This document shows positions 10,058 through 21,900 of a DNA stretch of 64,000 nt, in pieces. Source of the stretch: Dipteronia dyeriana (Eukaryota; Streptophyta; Magnoliopsida; Sapindales; Sapindaceae); NCBI GenBank assembly GCA_032871835.1, contig CM065296.1, positions 18,455,501 through 18,519,500 on the forward strand, written 5' to 3'. The position numbers and the translations under genes are program-made. How positions within the stretch are numbered: the first letter of the stretch is position 1; each line of letters begins with the position of its first letter. The notes below the pieces were generated by a model. It was given only the letters and a program-made list of their open reading frames with translations. It was not told where the DNA came from and ran no database searches.

Positions 10058-10689
10058 GTAACTTTCCTTTATGATCTTATTTTTTTCATGCATTTCTAAG
10101 TGGTTTTACCATGTATCCATCCGTGTATGAACTTGTAAAACCCAGAATGTGGGCGAGAATAAAAATTTTTTCCTTTTGCCGAGGTTTTTATGCTTTTTCC
10201 GAGCTTTTTTGCCACTGTTCTGAGCTTTTTTGACAATGGTTCGAGCTTTTTTTCAATGGTTCTAAGATTGTTGTTGCAGTTCGAAATAGGATCAGACCTT
10301 TATATAAAAAGCTTAGACCGAGGAAAAAAAAGCTCGACGATGGCCTAAAAAAGCTCGATCACGTAGTTGGCAAAAAAGCTCGATCAGTTACAACAAATTC
10401 TCGAGTACTTCTTAAAAAAGCTCGAGGTTTTTTTAATTGTTATTTTATTTTTAATTAGATGTTTTAAACTTCTTGGGAACTTGAAAAAAAGGCTCGACGA
10501 AGGCCTAAAAATCTCGATCATATGGTTGGCAAAAAAACTCGATAACTTGCCAAGAAAATCTCAATTACTTCAGAAAGAAGCTCGATCAGTTGCAACAAAA
10601 TCTTGAGTGTTTCTTAAAAAACCTCGTGGTTTTTTTTAATTGTTATTTTAATTTTAATTATTTTAATTTTAATTAGATGTTCTTAACAG
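10058..10689 (+). other. MULE left 5' UTR intron filled with GAGCTTTTT/AAAAAGCTCG repeats
   Basis: A donor-like TGTAG|GTAACT at 10057/10058 and an acceptor-like TTCTTAACAG at 10689 flank this stretch, and the transposase ATG lies 4 bp further on. The first part has GAGCTTTTTT words (10199-10255) and the second AAAAAAGCTCGA words (10325-10625). The second part holds a duplicated module of 140-200 bp (about 10325-10458 and 10486-10685), each copy ending in TTTTTAATTGTTATTTTA. Splicing is inferred, not shown. Confidence 0.6.
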
Positions 10690-10693
10690 AAGA

Positions 10694-10827
10694 ATGCATC
10701 GGGTGAGAATAGTCATATCTTATAATGGTTTATAGGAGCAGTTAACCGACAGAAGTCATAGGTATTTAGATTTTGATAACTAAGGATTGTATGTGTCAAA
10801 AAATATGACTTACGATGAACTGGTGTC
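10694..10827 (+). pseudogene. mudrA-like transposase, N-terminal piece
   Basis: From ATG 10694 the frame reads MHRVRIVISYNGL, stop, then GLYVSKNMTYDELVS before being cut at 10827. This is the characteristic start of plant MULE transposases of this type (a short beta-rich leader ending in TYDELV). Two in-frame stops are present (10733 TAG, and a TAA before GLYV). The frame resumes after solo LTR E at 12991 with the GTGTC target copy, giving SIIQTVVNYDENKYSTDL. The start is supported by the splice acceptor just upstream. Confidence 0.75.
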
Positions 10828-12990
10828 TGAAAATTCCCTAGAAAGTGTATGTCTGTAAACCTAGGGGGGTGAATAGGTTTTAATCAAGTTAATTACCAAT
10901 TTTTCTTGATTAGTCAATATTCAATATACACCTAATAAAATAAACATAAAACATCAAGTGTAAAAATGCGGAAATATAAACAACATAAGATGTATACGTG
11001 GAAAACCCTCCAAAGGGGTAAAAAACCACAGGATGTTTAGTGCCCTACACTCGGTCATAGAAATCCACTATATGAGCAAATGTTACACTCTCAAGTGATT
11101 CTCGGACTCTCACTCTCGGCAACCTCAGGCTATGTACACCGCCACTCGCCACTCTTGGTTCAATCCCTAGTGATATCCCCTGATACACTACTTTTGACTT
11201 GAATGCCTCCTACTCTACCCCCTTGGACCTTTTACAGTGGCACCCGACCAATTGGTTGCCAACCCTTCCGTTGGTTGCAAGACTTGAATTGCTTGTGCAC
11301 TACACACCGGTAGCCATAAGACTTAATTCTCAATGCAGAGATCAACAACCTAAGTGAATATGTAAAAATATTCTAAATGCAAATAATGCTAGGCAACACT
11401 AAATGCTTATCTGGGAATTAAAGAATGTCACTAAGTGCAATTCTTAGATATCAATGTCTAAATGAATACTCATAAAGACTTAACTAGATATGGATATGAA
11501 ATATTACAATCTAGCTATCAAACAAAGCCATTTCAGCATATGTTGTCATTAAGCATGGCATGGTCATTAATGCAACCATCAAAATACAATCAATATGACC
11601 TAATCAATATCTAAATACAAAGCATAGAGATTTAGCTAGAAGGGTAAAATCGTCCTAAATGCTAGCTATCATAATACAAACCCCAAACATGTCATAACTT
11701 CAATGAATATGCAATTAATATGAAGAAATGCTAATCTAAACAATAAATGACATGACATGGTAAGCTAGAACAATATATGAACAACAATGGTGGTTCTACT
11801 TACCAATAAATGAAAACCCATGCTTGAAATGTAAGATGAATATGGGTTTGAGGTTTGGAGAGTCAAACACAAAGCTTGAAGCTTTCTCTCTCTAAAAATG
11901 TGTTCTTGGAGCTCTCTCTCTCTTGGGGATTTAATTTCTGAGCTCTAGATCTGATTTGGGAAGAAGATGATATATATAAGGTGTAAAAACGAGCTGCACA
12001 AGAAAATACGTTTTTGCCCAAATCAGGTTTTTCACTGCTAGTTTCACCCCTTGAGGGGGCGAAGAGTTTGGGAGTGAAAAGGGCTGCCGAAATTTTCACT
12101 ACTTGTTTCACACCAGGAGGGGGCAAAACGTTGAGCGAAATCTGCTCTCAACACTCCATCTTGAAATTCAAGCATATCAAAACGTGACTAAACGACTTTG
12201 AAACCTTTCGTATATATACTGTTGGAAATGTATGGAAGTCTACTTTCTACTCCAATTAATAAAATGTTATTTGGATGACTGTAGAAAACGTTATGGTCAA
12301 ATGAGTCACCGAAGGTCATAAATGGACAACAACAGAGATGCCATGTTTTAATGGTAGCTTTGGAGGTTTCAAAACCAATCCAAACGGTCATGAAATATTA
12401 CGAATAATATACTGTTGGAAAGGTATGGATGTTTAGTTTGTACAAAAAGTTTCAAAACTCATTTTGAAGCAATGTATAAAATGTTACGGTAACAAGACCA
12501 TACAAATTTCAGTTTTGAAAAATACTTAAATCGTTGAAAACAATTCTTTTGAAACTAGACACATTACTCTAAATAACCAAACCAAGAGAATAATGATACC
12601 TTCTTATATGGTCACTCAACACACTAAAACAAGCACACCATCATGCACACGTAGATGTATCTGATCAAACAACGGAATACGAATTAAACACAAAACAATC
12701 ACCACACTTAAAACTAAGAATGAAATGCATGATAACACATGCAACAACTCAAAAACATGAAGTGTGTGTGTGTACAATAACAAATGCATGCCAAAATAAA
12801 TGCATATATCTGAAATGTAAGTGTGTGCAACTAAATCTCTTCACTAGGAATTAGGCACAAGTGAACTACCTTTTGAAGCTCACCGGGATCTTGGACACTT
12901 GCCATTGAAAGCCTAAGCTACCCATTACACATTGAATCCCAAATGTGATTTGTCATGAAATAAACCAATCATAAAATTGAGGTTCTTACG
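10828..12990 (-). repeat. Solo LTR E (copia, minus orientation)
   Basis: A 2163 bp LTR sits in reverse. Its plus-strand left edge TGAAAATTCCCTAG is the complement of the LTR ends of elements A and B (CTAGGGAA...TTCA), including the CCCCCC...CTAGG tract and the CACGTATAC motif (near 10995). Its right edge is the complement of their start (TGTAAG.TCCTCA). A perfect 5 bp TSD, GTGTC, lies at 10823-10827 and 12991-12995. The terminal CA has decayed to CG. There is no internal region, so it arose by LTR-LTR recombination. It is longer than the A and B LTRs, so it is a separate subfamily. Confidence 0.85.
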
Positions 12991-14609
12991 GTGTCGATCA
13001 TACAAACCGTTGTGAATTATGATGAGAACAAATACAGTACTGATCTATAGTGTATATCCATTATTCATGGGACTACATGTCATACATTTATAAAAAAACG
13101 ATGATGATGTTCAGTTTTTGCTAGGGGAAGATAGTGTGATCCTCAAGTATGTGTTAGTCTAATTGGAGGCAAACAAGAGGTGTCATTAGTGAACATATCT
13201 CTCTTCGTGATAACACCCAATAATTTCGATCGTTAGGCAGAAGCAACCAGTTGTTCACAAAAAGAAGTGGGATTGACGGTCGAGAAAATATGTGTGGTGT
13301 CCCACCGAAAGTAGCCGACCTTGGTGAATTAGTCGGACCTCAATTCGACGATGTGTTTGGATGTCAAATTGAGATGAATGATGGGCAGTTCAACCACCAT
13401 TACAATGAGTTCTACAACGACATGAACAATGAGAAGAACACTGAACTGAATCTTGGGCCAATTAATGAGTTGGGTAATGAGGAAAATTTTCATCCGGTAG
13501 ATAATGTAGTGAACTATATGGAAGAGGAAGAACCTGTCGAAATAGAAAGACGTGCAAGACGTGTGCAAAGATTTAGTTCCAGTGCACCAGATATAGCTGG
13601 GACTTCTAAGGTTCGACCTCATGTAACGCCATATGAATCTGATAATGTCAGAACGTGGGTTATTCCAGGATTGGAATCATACTCATTTGGTATTAGTTAA
13701 AGCAGAAACTTTGTAGAAGCTGAACCTACAAGCATGATATATAAAAGGCCATTTTTTCCTACTAAAGAAGATTTGAAGAGACAAGTTGGTCATTTTGCAA
13801 TGCGGCAGAACTTTGAATGGAAGGTGAAAAGGTCCAATAAGACAACGTTATATCTGGTTTGTTTGATGGACAACTGTACGTGGAAGTTAAGAGTTGTGAG
13901 GAGAGATGAAAGGACATACTTCCAAGTAAAAAGTTTTGTGAATGAACACGTTTTTCCATTAGAGGAGATTCACCATCGCCACAGACAAGCTAGTGGTAGC
14001 ACCTGGACTTCAATAACATGATGATTGTCTCATGCGTCTGAATGACATAATCGCGGACATGAAAAAAATGTATGTCATCCAAATCCTGCACAGTAAGGCA
14101 CATCAAGCCCTACATTATGCGTTGTCACTCACCTATAGAACTTATGAAGAAAGCTTCCAACTATTGCCATCTTTCAGTTACGTGTTGGAATAATAAAATT
14201 CTTGCACAATCACTGACTTACAGTGGGACGAAGATAGAAAATTTCTCTATTTTTTCATGTCGGTAGGTGCCACACTTAGAGGATTTCGGAGATGTATACG
14301 TCCAGTTATTACAGTAGATTGTACCTATTTGAAGGGAAGATTTGGGGGCACTATATTTTTTGCCACTGCTTAAGATGGAAACGAACAGGTGTATCCAATT
14401 GCTTTCAGGTATGGCGACTCAGAAAACAACATTTCTTAGGAGTGGTTTTTGGATTGCATGAAGGGCGCCCTATGTCATATTGATGATCTGGTTTTCATTT
14501 CCAATCGACATGTAAGCATTGAAGCTAGGATTTCCAAAGTATTTCTCGATGCAACCCATACGATATGTTGTTGGCATTTTGCTAAAAATATGAAGAAGCG
14601 ATTTCACAG
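12991..14609 (+). pseudogene. mudrA-like transposase, central piece (MuDR and MULE domains)
   Basis: It resumes with KYSTDL, HGTTCHTFIK, QFLLGEDSV and QVCVSLIGGKQ, then an acidic linker (13251-13700). From 13734 comes the MuDR-type DNA-binding region (PFFPTKEDLKRQVGHFAM, NFEWKVKRSNKTTLYLVC, CTWKLRVVRRDER). From about 14290 the MULE catalytic region appears in shifting frames (YLFEGKIWG, GALCHIDDLVFISNRH, FLDATHTICCWHFAKNMKK). It would bind terminal repeats and cut DNA. Frameshifts and stops occur at about 13700, 14020 and 14280-14480. Element A interrupts it at 14609 after the CACAG target. Confidence 0.85.
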
Positions 14610-15733
14610 TATAAGTTCCTCAGTTTTTGATTGGCTCATTTCGTTGACACATTTGGGGATTATTGTGTAAGGGTAGTTTAGGCCATCATTGCTTAAGACC
14701 TAGCTCAAGCTTCAAAAGATAAATCACTTGCTTAACCTTGTTTGAAGAGTTTTTAGTGCACACACACACTCTCATGCATGTCTTTGATCATCTTGCATGA
14801 ATGCTTAATTGCCTTAATTGTGTGCCTCTTTGCCATAAATCTTGCTTGGGTGTTTGATGAGTTTGCCCTTAGAAGAGGATTTTCCTCTTGACCGCGGTTG
14901 GGACCGCTCCCAGTGCATTACCTCCACCACGGTATGCACATCAGTGTTCTCCAGGCGTTGCATGCTGCTGCTACTGTGGCCTGTGCTTATTGCATGCACA
15001 ACGGTCTCTCAAGCAGAGGTTCCTAGGTGCGCTCTACCACGGTCAAGACACTTGCCTAGGCCGCGACATGCACAATGGTCATAACGGAATTTAGTTGCCC
15101 TTTGTCCAAAACGATGCCGTTTCATGTAGGACACATTATATATATGTTCTCTTCTCTTCTCTTTGGCTTGGTGAGTCCATGAAGCCATTTTTGTTGTTCA
15201 AGCTTTTCTGTGAGAGAAACATTGACTCCATGGGAGAGAGAGCTCCCAAGAAGTCATCTTGACTCAATAAACTCTAATCCATGAGCATCTAGCATCTTCT
15301 TGCATCTTCTAATCATTGATTCTTGTTTGTCTTTGACTAGGTAATCTCTACATGCCCTAGAATCTCTTGTTCCATTCTTATGACATGTATGCCTAGGTTT
15401 AGCAATTATTGTTGATTAAATGCATGTCTTTGAGTTTAATTGCACATATAACATGCTTGGATTGTTGATTGTTGGTTGAGATTTATATTTTGTAATAGCT
15501 AGGATTTGTGACCATTTTGCCCTTCTAGCTAAATCTTTATGCTTTGCATTTAGATATTATTTAGGACTCTTTGATTGCATTTTGTGATTGCATTTTGTGA
15601 TTGCATTATAGTCTTTGCCATGCTTAATGACAACTTGTGTTGATTGGCCCTTTGTTTGATAATTAGGATATAATGTTGCATAACTATATCTAGTTAAGTC
15701 TTTATGAACATTCTTTTAGACATTGATATCTAG
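14610..15733 (+). repeat. Element A 5' LTR, first segment
   Basis: It starts TATAAGTTCCTCAG where the 3' LTR (31684) has TGTAAGTTCCTCAG, so the terminal TG has become TA. The two copies agree closely throughout. A GC-richer block with CCGCGG-like words lies at 14886-15080. The segment ends at TCTAG, the target of element B, and continues at 27732. Confidence 0.85.
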
Positions 15734-17238
15734 TGTAAGTTCTTCGGTTTTTGATTGGCTAATTTCGTTGACAACCACATTTTGGGATCATATGTAAGGG
15801 TAGTTTAGTTCTTCATTGTTCATAACCAAGCTCAAGCATCAAAGGTAAAATCACTTGCTTAACTTCATTGAAGAGATTTAGTGCACACACTCACACTCAT
15901 GCATTTTATTTTGATTATCTTGCTTGCATGCTTATTTACCATTATGTGTGCCTTGTGTGTCCTATTTTTATTTGAGTGTTGAATGAATCTCTGTGCCTTA
16001 AAGAGAGGATTTTTTCTTCTATACCATGGTCTAGACAGCTCTCTGTGCAGTGCCCATGCCGCTGCCTACACAGCGGTGTTTGGCAAAGGATGCGCGCTGT
16101 GTCTACCGCGGTCTGTGCTTACTACCTATGTCGCGGTCTCCCAAGCAGAGTTTAACAGAGAATGCACGATGTCCAGACCAAGGTCTGTGCACACTGCATG
16201 CACAACAGCGTTGTCAAGATGATACACCGCTCTCTGTGCCGCGGTCTGGACTCTTGCCTGGACCGTGGTACAACCAGCGGTCCTGACGCGTTTTGGTTGC
16301 GTTTTTCAAAAACGACGCTGTTTCACTTTAGGCTTCTCATAAATGAACCATCTTCTCCCTAACTCATTTTTAAGAGCTTCAAAACCTAATTTTAAGAGTG
16401 AGATAAGATTCTTTAGAGAGAGAAGCTCTAAGAAGGCATTTTTACTCAACCATCTTTAAAATCCAAAGAATCAAGCATCTTTCAAGCATGGGTTTCTTCT
16501 TTGTTCATGACTAGGTATTCTCTACATGTTCTCATCTCTATGTTTTCATTACTAAGACATGTATACCTAGGGTTAGTCTTTATTGCACATTAATTGCTTG
16601 CTTAAGTGTTTAATTGTTTTTATGACATGCTTGTGTTTTGATTGTTGGTTAGGATGCATTAATTTATGATAGCTAGCATTTAGGACGATTTTGCCCTTCT
16701 AGCTAATTCTTCTTGCCTTTGCATTTAGAACATTGATATCTAGGATTTACTTTAATTTTCATTATTAATCCTTGATAAGCACGAATGTATTGACCTAGCA
16801 TTTTTGCATATTGAATATTCTTGCATATTCACTTAGGTTGCCATTATCTCTTCATTGTTGTTTTAGCTTGTGGCTAAGTGGTTAGTGCACAAGGCTAGTG
16901 ATCTAAAATCGCTATTAAGGCCCGTTGGGTAGAGTGAAAGGGTTAGTAACTGGAGGGTTAGACGGGAGGTCAACCTAGGTTGTAAACTTTTACTTAATAG
17001 TGGATTTTGAGGATCGAGGGTGGCGCTCTAAATAGCTCGTGGTTTTTCCCATTGGAGGGTTTCCACGTATATTTTCCGTGTTGTTATTGTTTTATGTTTG
17101 TTGTTATATAATTGAGCATTTAAGTAGAATAGGGTAGAATTGTTATTATTGATTAATTCGCAAAATTGGTAATCTATCGGATTAAAACCTATTCACCCCA
17201 TCTCTAGGTTATAGATACACACTTTCTAGGGAATTTCA
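15734..17238 (+). repeat. Element B 5' LTR
   Basis: A 1.5 kb LTR runs from TGTAAGTTCTTCGG to CTAGGGAATTTCA. It carries CCGCGG-type words (16025-16290), the GGGTTTCCACGTATATTTT motif near 17055 and the CACCCC...TCTAGG tract before its end. Its close match to 26245-27731 proves the pairing. Decay is visible: CCGCGG in the partner reads CCATGG here near 16025. Confidence 0.9.
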
Positions 17239-17260
17239 ATTAATATCAGAGCCGGTGCCT
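17239..17260 (+). other. Element B primer binding site (tRNA-iMet type)
   Basis: Directly after the LTR the sequence reads ATTAATATCAGAGCCGGTGC. The canonical initiator-Met complement is TGGTATCAGAGC, so two G-to-A changes are present. It would prime minus-strand cDNA. Confidence 0.8.
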
Positions 17261-17377
17261 AGATATACTTAGGTGATCCGTGCATTGTGTGTGTCTTACC
17301 TTGTGCATTTTGGTTGTTTGCATTTTATGTGTTGTATTACATTTGCATCTTCATATCATTCATTACCCTCAAACATA

Positions 17378-19440
17378 ATGAGTGGAAACGGAAATAGTCA
17401 TTAGGGAGCCTCAAGCACAAGACCCCCTTTGCTCAATTTGGTGAATTATGCTACTTGGAAAGGCAAGATGGAAGCCTATCTTTGCCAAATAGATGAACGT
17501 GCTTGGATGGCTATTGAAGACGGTTATACTCCTCCAACAATGACCACTTACGATGGTGTAGAAGCTCCTAAGCCCAAGTCTAGTTGGAGTACTCAAGAGT
17601 TTGAAGCATCCAAGTGGAACAACAAGGCTATGCATGCCATTTCTTTGTGCCGTGGCGATAATCAGTACAAGCTGGTCCAAAACAGTAGGATTGCAAAAGA
17701 GGCTTGGGACATTCTTCAAATGGCACATGAGGGAACCGAGGTAGTCGAGGACTCAAAGCTCCAAGTCCTTCAAATGCATTTTGAGATGATTAGAATGGAG
17801 GAGCATGAATGTTTCAATGACTTCCAAGTGAAGTTGATGGATATTGTCAACCAAAGCCATCAACTTGGTGACCCCTATTCAGATAAGAGAGTCAAGCAAA
17901 AGATTATGAGGTCACTTCCGTCAAGGTTCAAATCAAAAGTGACGGCACTTGAAGAGAATCGTGAGTACAAGAACATGAAGCTGAGTAGAGTCATTGGAAG
18001 ACTTCTAGCTTATGAGTTTAGATGGAAAACCTCACCCACACCTCCAAAGAAGCAAAAGAGCATTGCCTTGAAGACCACTAAGGTTAAAGAAGAGGAGGAG
18101 GACTCAAATGAAGAAATCGCCCTCATGGTTAAAAGATTCAAAAAATTCATGAAGTTTAAGAGGAAAGGTTTTGGGTCAAAGGGAAAGGAAGCGAAAAAGA
18201 AAAATCCCTTCATAAAGAATGAAAAGTTTTAAGAAAGTGACTCCAAGAAAGGCATTCAATGCTATGAATGCAGTGGCTTTGGTCACATTGCTCCAAAATG
18301 TGCAAATTTGACAAAAAAGAAAAAGGGGAAGGCAATGGCGGCTACTTGGAGTGATAGTGAAGACTTATAAGAGGAAGAAAAGTCTTCGGATGATGAAGAT
18401 CGAGTTGCAAACTTCACTGCCTTCACAACATCTCATAATGACAGAGAAGTTGTGAGTGACAAGGAATAAGTAGATGACTCTAGTGATGAGAGTACCTCTT
18501 CTAACTCTAGGCTTGAGATTGATGAGGAAATGGACTATGTAGACTTCATGAAGGTTTTTGAAAAGTCTAGATTGAAAAAGAAGAAGGAGGTTCAAGAGTT
18601 GAAAAAGAGGAATCTAGAGTTGACCTTCAAGATTACCAACTTGAGTGAGAAGGTAAAGAGTGGAAAAGAGTTAGAAGAGAGTTTAAACTTGGAGCTTGTG
18701 ATCAATAAGAAGAGTGAAGAAAACTTGAAGATTGAGCTTAAGGAAGCGAAAGAATTGGTTGCCAAGAAGACATCCGAAACTGAGAGACTTGACAAGATGC
18801 TCTCATATGGAAAGAGTCCTAGTGATAAAACGGACCTAGGATATGTGGAAGGCAAGAATGCAACTTCCTTAAAGAAGACCATCTTTGTTAGGAGTCTAAA
18901 GGACAAAGAGGTTCAAGAGTCACACCAATAAATGAGATCGAATGAGGTTGGTGAATCATCAAAGCAAGCACAAACAAAGTCTCAAGCTAAAACACATTCA
19001 CTAAAAGCTAAAGCTCATCAAACAAGACCACAACCTCCAAGGAGCTCTCAAATTCAACAAAGAAGTTTTCACCCACAACAAAGAAGAGAAGCTAATGTGT
19101 CTCAACCGCAAAGGATATTTCAAAGAAGAGATTCAGCTCAACACCAAAAGACAACTCAAAGGAGATGGAAGTCTTTCATGTTTGCACAAGGATATGGTAT
19201 GAATTCTTGCTTTACTCCCATATGTCATTATTGTGGTGTTGAAGGTCACATAAGACCGAATTATTTTAAATTTATTAAGTTGTGTCGTTTTGAAAGCATG
19301 ATTGAGAAGAATATGCTTAGAAGAGCCAAAATGCATGCAACTAGGAATTTTAGAGCCAATGAACCCAAGGCTCCTAGAAATGACAATGTAGCTACTAGGT
19401 GGACTAGAAAAAATGAGTATGTTTGCCATGTGGCCCAAGT
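17378..19440 (+). pseudogene. Element B gag (UBN2-type, coiled coil, two zinc knuckles)
   Basis: From ATG 17378, one frame runs through YATWKGKMEAYLCQIDERAW, a UBN2/copia gag domain (to about 18000), a Lys-rich tail, zinc knuckle CYECSGFGHIAPKC (near 18260), an acidic stretch, a coiled coil (18560-18790, VQELKKRNLELTFKITNLSE) and a second knuckle CHYCGVEGHIRPNYFK (near 19220). The last Cys of that second knuckle is Tyr; element A keeps Cys. Stops fall at 17402, 18230, 18368, 18467 and 18929, all without loss of frame. Gag forms the particle and packages RNA. Confidence 0.9.
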
Positions 19441-19843
19441 AGAGTTCAAGGCCAAAGCCTCCAACACTTGGTACCTTGATAGTGGTTGTTCTAGGCATAT
19501 GGTCGGAAACAAGAGTTTCTTTGAAACTCTTGTGATAGAGGATGGTGGATTTGCCACCTTTGGTGATGGTTCACGTAAGAAGGTTCTAGGAAAAGGAAAC
19601 ATCTCCATCTCTGCTTTGCCCTCCTTGTCTAATGCTCTCTATGTAGATGGCTTGCAAGCCAATCTTATTAGCATATCACATTTAAGTGATGAAAGGCTTT
19701 CGGTTTTGTTTGGAAAAGTTGATTGCTCTATTCTAAGAGAAGATGGACATGTTTTATTGAAAGGAAAAAGATCAAGTGACAATTGTTATTGTCTTGATTC
19801 TAATGGCATCTCTTGCAATTTGTGTAGTTGTGATCAAGTTTAA
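19441..19843 (+). pseudogene. Element B protease
   Basis: The aspartic protease motif WYLDSGCSRHMVG is intact (catalytic Asp in DSG), followed by the usual FGDGSRKKVLGKG and ANLISISHLSDERLSVLF segments. It lies in frame with gag and integrase, as in copia polyproteins that it would cleave. A TAA at 19841 separates it from the GAG-pre-integrase segment. Confidence 0.85.
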
Positions 19844-20900
19844 TTATGGCATCAAAGGTTAGGTCATATGAATTTTAAAGACTTGAAAGTTCTTGAGAGG
19901 TTGAAAGTTGTGAGAGGCCTTCCTAAGTTTGGAAATAGGATTGAGAGAGTTTATGGACCTTGTCAACAAGGAAAGCAAACTATGATTGTGCATAAGAAGG
20001 GTAAGTATCTTGCCACTAAAGAGCCATTAGAGCTTCTTCATATGGACTTTATGGGTCCCATACAAACCGAAAGTCTCGATGGCAAGAGGTATATTTTTAT
20101 GTGTGTGGATGATTTTTCTAGATTTACTTAGACTTACTTTCTTAGAGAAAAATCTGAAACATTTGAAACCTTTAAAATGCTTTGCACTAAAATTCAAAAT
20201 GAGAAGGATTCTCACATAAAATGCATTAAGAGAATTAGGAGTGATCATGGGAGAGAATTTGAAAATGTTAATTTTGAAAACTTTTGTGATAGTCTTGGCA
20301 TTTCCCATGAGTTCTCAGCTCATCGAACTCCTCAACAAAATGGGGTAGTAGAGAGGAAGAATAGAGTCCTCCAAGAGATGGTCAGTGTGATGTTACATAG
20401 CAACAATGTGCCTAGGAATCTTTAGGCTGAAGCTGTCAATACGGCTTGTTATATAGGCAATAGGGTGTTTCTTAGGCCCGGGGCTAGGCAAACCTCCTAT
20501 GAATTGTGGAAGGGTAGGAAGCCAAATGTTAGCTACTTCCACTCATTTGGAAGCAAGTGCTACATTCTAAATGACCGTGATCAACTTGACAAGTTTGATG
20601 CTAAGAGTGATGAGGGGATTTTCATTGGCTATGCCCTAAATAGTAAGGCCTATAGAGTTTTTAATTTGAAGACACGAAGTGTTATGGAATCATCTAATCT
20701 GGTCATAGATGATTGTAGGCCTAAGGTTAGTAACCATGATGAGGAGATTAGTGTGGTTGATGATACTCCCTTGGTGAAGATTGATGAGAATTCTAGTTAT
20801 GAGAAATCAAAGCTTGAAAAAGAGGTCACTCAATCTCTTGATAGAGATCCTACTTTGGACTTTAAGGAACCCGCTCCTTGGGTTAGGCATCTCCACAACA
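19844..20900 (+). pseudogene. Element B integrase
   Basis: The GAG-pre-integrase zinc region begins LWHQRLGHMNFKDLK. The expected first Cys of its CxxC pair is Tyr (YGPCQQGKQ), which should abolish zinc binding. The DDE core is present: HMDFMGP, RSDHGREFEN and TPQQNGVVERKN. The C-terminal part has [16 protein letters not shown] and [17 protein letters not shown]. Two TAG codons interrupt (20129 and 20423), both where copia enzymes have Trp. It would insert cDNA into target DNA with 5 bp staggering. Confidence 0.9.
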
Positions 20901-21900
20901 AGAGTGACATTCTTGGAAATGTGAATGAGAGTGTAAGGACTAGGCATCAATTAGCATATCAAATTAGTTACACTTGCTACACCTCTCAAATTGAACCCAA
21001 AAAGGTAGATGAAGCTTTAAGTGATGAGTTTTGGGTTCTTGATATGCAAGAAGAGCTAAACCAATTTGAAAGAAATGAGGTTTGGACTCTAGTTCCTAGG
21101 CCTAAGAACACTAATGTAATAGGCAGCAGGTGGGTCTATAGGAACAAATCAGATGAGGATGGCAACATTGTGTGGAACAAAGCTAGACTTGTTGCACAAG
21201 GATACTCTCAAATTGAGGGTATTGACTTTGAGGAGACTTTTGCTCCCGTTGCTCATTTAGATTCCATTAGGCTTCTCTTATCCATATCGTGTGTTCACAA
21301 ATTTAAATTGTATGAAATGGATGTTAAGAGTGCCTTCCCCAATGGCTTCTTGCAAGAGGAAGTGTTTGTTGAGTAACCTAAGGGGTTTGTGGATCCTCAC
21401 CACCCCAATCATGTTTATCGCCTCAAGAAGGCACTATATGGGTTGAAACAAGCACCAAGGGCTTGGTATGAGCGCCTCACTCTTTATCTTGTTGACAATG
21501 ACTACTCTAGAGGTAGTGTTGACAAGACTTTGTTCATCAAGTGCACTAAAGATGAGCTATTCATAGCTCAAATTTATGTTGATGACATCGTTTTTGGTTC
21601 CACCAACAACTTGAAAGTTCAACAATTTGTTGATTTCATGACTCATGAGTTTGAAATGAGCATGGTTGGTGAACTTAATTACTTCCTAGGCTTGCAAATC
21701 AAGCAAATGCATGATGGGATCTTCATATGCCAAGCTAAGTATGCCAAGAACCTAGTGAAGAAGTTTGGCCTTGAGAATGCCAAACATTGTGACACACCAA
21801 TGAGTACCACTTTGAAACTTAGCAAGGATGCTAGTGGAAAAAGTATGGATCAAAGTCTATATCATGGCATGATAGGGAGATTGCTATACTTGACTGCTAG
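20901..21900 (+). pseudogene. Element B reverse transcriptase
   Basis: Copia RT blocks occur in order: [77 protein letters not shown] and the catalytic [13 protein letters not shown], then [15 protein letters not shown]. All metal-binding Asp residues are visible. A TAA at 21374 lies where the Gln before PKGF is usual. It shares one frame with gag. Confidence 0.92.

Noticed and set aside
10058..10689. Centromeric or telomeric satellite
   Set aside because: The words are irregular and short and sit between splice-like sites next to a transposase start, with a counterpart at 62981-63909.
13329..13959. Minus-strand ORFs opposite the transposase
   Set aside because: They are shadows of the MuDR-domain coding strand.
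18010..19608. Minus-strand ORFs opposite element B gag and protease
   Set aside because: They are shadows of the plus-strand gag-pol frame, which has clear domains.
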